A program made the translations under genes and the position numbers. 64,000 nucleotides of DNA from LMUY01 sp965199105. GTDB taxonomy: Bacteria > Pseudomonadota > Alphaproteobacteria > Acetobacterales > Acetobacteraceae. Numbering within the stretch: the stretch's first letter is position 1; each line of letters begins with the position of its first letter. Shown here one piece after another: positions 60,044 through 64,000 of the stretch. Location of the stretch: the NCBI GenBank assembly GCA_965199105.1, contig CBDAQO010000002.1, positions 3,100,001 through 3,164,000 on the forward strand, written 5' to 3'. The notes under the pieces were generated by a model. The model made no database searches and was not told where the DNA came from. It was given only the letters and a program-made list of their open reading frames with translations.

Positions 60044-61624
60044 ATGACCCTCCCGAGCCGGCGCCATTGGGCGCTCGCGGCTGCCTTGCTCGCTTGGGCC
60101 GGCGCGGCGCATGCGGCCCCGTTCCGCTGGGCCAATGACGGCGACGCCAACTCGATGGACCCCTACACCCGCAGCGAAACCTTCCTGCTGACGTTCGACC
60201 AGAACTTCTACGACCCGCTGGTCCGCCGCGACCGGGACCTCAAGGTGGAGCCGGCGCTGGCCGAAAGCTGGGAGCAGCCCAACCCCACCACCTGGCGCTT
60301 CCACCTGCGCCACGGCGTCACGTTCCACGACGGCACGCCGTTCACCGCCGCCGACGTGGTGTTCAGCTACCAGCGCGTGATCGCCCCCGGCAGCCAGCTC
60401 AACGGCTACATGCAGGCCGTCGCCTCGGTGAAGAAGATCGACGACTATACCGTTGATTTCCTGACCAAGCAGCCCGACCCGATCTTCCTGCAGGAGATCA
60501 CCTTCTGGGCGATCCTGTCCAAGAAGTGGTGCGAGGACAACCATGCCGAACAGGCGATGGACCTCACCAAGAAGGACGAGAACTACGCCACCCGACACGA
60601 GAACGGCACCGGCCCGTTCATTCTAGACGACCGCGAGCCCGACCGCCGCACCACCATGCACGCCAACCCGCATTGGTGGGACAAGATGCCCGGCAATCTG
60701 GATAAGGTGGAGTTCGACGTCATCGGCAACGCCGCCACCCGAGTCGCCGCCCTGCTCTCGGGTGACATCGACATGATGTACACCGTGCCGCCGCAGGACA
60801 TGCCGCGCCTGGCCAACAGCCCCGACCTCAAGGTGCTGCAAGTGCCGGAGCTGCGCACGGTGTACCTGGGCTTCGACCAGAGCCGGCCGGAACTGCTGAA
60901 GTCCGACGTGAAGGGCAAGAACCCGTTCAAGGACGTCCGCGTGCGGCAGGCGTTCAACATGGCGGTGGACATCGAGGCGATCCACCAGCGGGTGATGCGC
61001 GGCCAGTCGCACCCGACCGGCTTGCTCTACGGACCCGGCGTGAACGGCTACCAGGCGGCCAACGACGTCCGCTACCCCTACGACCCGGCGGGGGCCAAAA
61101 CGCTGCTCGCCGCCGCCGGCTACCCGGACGGCTTCGGCGTGACCCTGGACTGCCCCAACGACCGCTACATCAACGACGAGCAGATTTGCCAGGCGGTGAC
61201 GGTGATGCTGGCGCGCATCGGCGTGCGGGTGACGCTGAACGCGCAGACGCGGCTGAAGTATTTCGCCGACATCAGCAATCCCGGCTACAATACCAGCTTC
61301 TACATGCTCGGCTGGACGCCCAACACCTACGACGCGCTGAACTCGTTCTACAACCTGGCGGGAACGCGCAACGGCACCCGCGGCATCTTCAACGACGGCG
61401 GCTACTCCAACCCGGCGTTTGACACCCTGCTCGACCAGATCGCCGTAGAAGGCAACGTCGAAAAGCGCGACGCCGAGATCACCCAGGCCAGCAAGATGCT
61501 GCACGACGACGCCGCCTTCATGCCGCTGCACCAGCAGGTGGTGGTCTGGGCGGCGCGCAAGAACGTGGATCTGGTCCAAATGGCGGACGACGCGTTCGCG
61601 CTGCGGTTCGTGACGGTGAAGTAG
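60044..61624 (+). CDS. Peptide ABC transporter substrate-binding protein
   Basis: 526-aa SBP_bac_5 family protein. The ATG at 60044 has GAAAGG 8 bases upstream and gives a signal peptide ending AGAAHA; a TTG 21 bases upstream is less likely. RWANDGDANSMDPY, FHLRHGVTFHDGTPFTAADVVFSY and VRQAFNMAVDIEAIHQRVM are typical. It is only distantly related to the tandem pair at 5982-9345, and it too lacks neighbouring permease genes. Confidence 0.92.
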   Translation: MTLPSRRHWALAAALLAWAGAAHAAPFRWANDGDANSMDPYTRSETFLLTFDQNFYDPLVRRDRDLKVEPALAESWEQPNPTTWRFHLRHGVTFHDGTPFTAADVVFSYQRVIAPGSQLNGYMQAVASVKKIDDYTVDFLTKQPDPIFLQEITFWAILSKKWCEDNHAEQAMDLTKKDENYATRHENGTGPFILDDREPDRRTTMHANPHWWDKMPGNLDKVEFDVIGNAATRVAALLSGDIDMMYTVPPQDMPRLANSPDLKVLQVPELRTVYLGFDQSRPELLKSDVKGKNPFKDVRVRQAFNMAVDIEAIHQRVMRGQSHPTGLLYGPGVNGYQAANDVRYPYDPAGAKTLLAAAGYPDGFGVTLDCPNDRYINDEQICQAVTVMLARIGVRVTLNAQTRLKYFADISNPGYNTSFYMLGWTPNTYDALNSFYNLAGTRNGTRGIFNDGGYSNPAFDTLLDQIAVEGNVEKRDAEITQASKMLHDDAAFMPLHQQVVVWAARKNVDLVQMADDAFALRFVTVK

Positions 61625-61649
61625 GGGCGGTCGTCGCGATGCCATCGCC

Positions 61650-61707
61650 AGCATCTCGCTAGAGCAGATCCCGATCAGGTGGAATCACCTGATCGGGTGA
61701 AGATGCT
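61650..61707. repeat. Long palindrome between the binding-protein gene and the IS110 remnant
   Basis: A perfect 12-bp stem, CCCGATCAGGTG (61670-61681) and its complement (61686-61697), loop GAAT, inside a weaker outer pair AGCATCT / AGATGCT. It could be a dispersed repeat, a terminator for the upstream gene, or an insertion-sequence target. Confidence 0.55.
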
Positions 61708-61712
61708 CGCCG

Positions 61713-61823
61713 GCCGCCGGAAAGCCGCCTAAGGTCGCCATCACAGCCGTCATGCGAAAGCTCGTCATCCTCGCCAACGCGCTGCTGCGCGAACAGCGAA
61801 ACTGGACGCCAAAGGGCGCTTGA
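61713..61823 (+). pseudogene. IS110-family transposase C-terminal remnant
   Basis: The + strand reads AAGKPPKVAITAVMRKLVIL then ANALLREQRNWTPKGA and a stop, the typical end of IS110-family (DEDD) transposases. The frame is closed shortly upstream and no start or catalytic part is present, so only about 36 residues remain. Confidence 0.72.
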
Positions 61824-61837
61824 CCAACACGGATACT

Positions 61838-62164
61838 CTAGCGGCTCGTCACCAGCACGAACCCGATCGCCAACACGACTAAGGCGAACACGACCATGAC
61901 ACCCTGCTGCATGCGGCGGGCGCGTTTGCGCTCCTCCCACAAGGCGGGCTTTTGACCCTCGGGAACCAGCGCATCGTCACGGATTTGATGGAGCGCCCGT
62001 AGGATTTCCGCCAGCGCGGCGATGAGCGCGAAGCTGACGAAGCCCGCGATGCCGATGGGTATCCCAAGCCCAATGCCCAGGACACCGGCCGTAAAGCTCA
62101 ACACCATGCCGACGATCCCGCCGACGAGGAACAGAATGGCCAGCAGCCAAAGCACGCCGACCAT
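61838..62164 (-). CDS. Small membrane protein of unknown function
   Basis: 108 aa; AAAGGA 9 bases before ATG. Three hydrophobic segments: LWLLAILFLVGGIVGMVLSF, GLGIPIGIAGFVSFALIAAL and a C-terminal VMVVFALVVLAIGFVLV. A charged loop (RDDALVPEGQKPALWEERKRARR) lies between the second and third. No family recognised. It stands alone between the IS110 remnant and gcvP. Confidence 0.7.
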   Translation of the reverse strand: MVGVLWLLAILFLVGGIVGMVLSFTAGVLGIGLGIPIGIAGFVSFALIAALAEILRALHQIRDDALVPEGQKPALWEERKRARRMQQGVMVVFALVVLAIGFVLVTSR

Positions 62165-62273
62165 CTTGAGTGTTCCTTTAGCCGAGAACCGACCTCGCGA
62201 GTCCTGGGGTTACCGGCTCAGATAGGGTTGCCGGTCATGGTCTAGCTCTTTGTTTCGGCAAGCATGTTTACCA

Positions 62274-62293
62274 ATCAAGTGACTTCACTTGAT
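62274..62293. promoter_or_regulatory. Palindrome upstream of the small membrane protein gene
   Basis: ATCAAGTGA-CT-TCACTTGAT, a perfect 9-bp inverted repeat about 110 bases before the start at 62164 on the - strand. The size and symmetry suit a dimeric repressor operator. The rest of 62165-62408 shows no gene. Confidence 0.4.
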
Positions 62294-62408
62294 GCAGTCA
62301 TGCTTTAGCGGCTACCCCCAGGCACTGAGCTAGTGGTCATGAAGCGACGCCGAAGGACGTTCTGGAAACGCCCATTCCGTGCGGGACTGAGCACACCTAG
62401 CCACCGCT

Positions 62409-64000
<1,592 letters not shown>

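Overview
The window is GC-rich, densely coding chromosome from an alphaproteobacterium, most likely a member of the Acetobacteraceae. The pointers are a stand-alone F0 operon with a split b'/b stator (atpI-atpB-atpE-atpF'-atpF, with no F1 genes next to it), MmcB and HldE, many 4-base ATGA/GTGA/TTGA gene overlaps, and frequent GTG or TTG starts. The family assignment is an inference from protein style and gene order.

Layout. 0-5 kb: trmB and metK facing hldE, then a Rieske oxygenase and mmcB. 5.4-13 kb: an Rrf2 regulator and a cluster with two tandem paralogous peptide-binding proteins, a 2-hydroxyacid dehydrogenase, a gamma-glutamyltransferase and a polysaccharide-deacetylase-like enzyme. 13-20 kb: an accessory stretch with a 5-repeat adhesin-like protein, a lytic transglycosylase, a TPR/ATP-grasp protein whose 3' end runs antisense into a tRNA-Ser gene, an OmpA lipoprotein and a Sel1 protein. 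20-31 kb: an ExeA-like ATPase, then a co-directional cell-wall and housekeeping run lpxR-mltB-rlpA-dacA-tmk-holB-metG-tatD-phnP-like.

31-35 kb is the most unusual part. A 3,902-bp segment lies between two copies of a 16-bp repeat. The left copy sits inside a dif-like XerC/XerD site. The segment holds a RepL-like initiator gene, DnaA-box-like repeats, a DUF5681-type gene, about 1.3 kb of structured GC-rich DNA without a credible gene, and three small genes. If the two repeats are joined in a circle, the initiator reading frame crosses the joint and ends with an exact ATGA overlap on the next gene. FtsK-orienting-like octamers (GGGNAGGG) also switch strand around this point. I infer a plasmid-like element integrated by Xer recombination at the chromosomal dif site, and that the window spans the replication terminus.

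35-50 kb: a small secreted protein, a ferritin-like protein, comEC, then gltX-pyrB-pyrC-like-plsY-dprA-topA-rnr and an S41 protease. 50.5-51 kb: an AT-richer gap with an IS5-type transposase remnant. 51-57.5 kb: xthA, a complete branched-chain amino-acid ABC transporter (SBP, H, M, G, F) and a RES-Xre toxin-antitoxin pair. 57.5-64 kb: the F0 operon, another peptide-binding protein, an IS110-type remnant, a small membrane protein, and gcvP running off the right edge.
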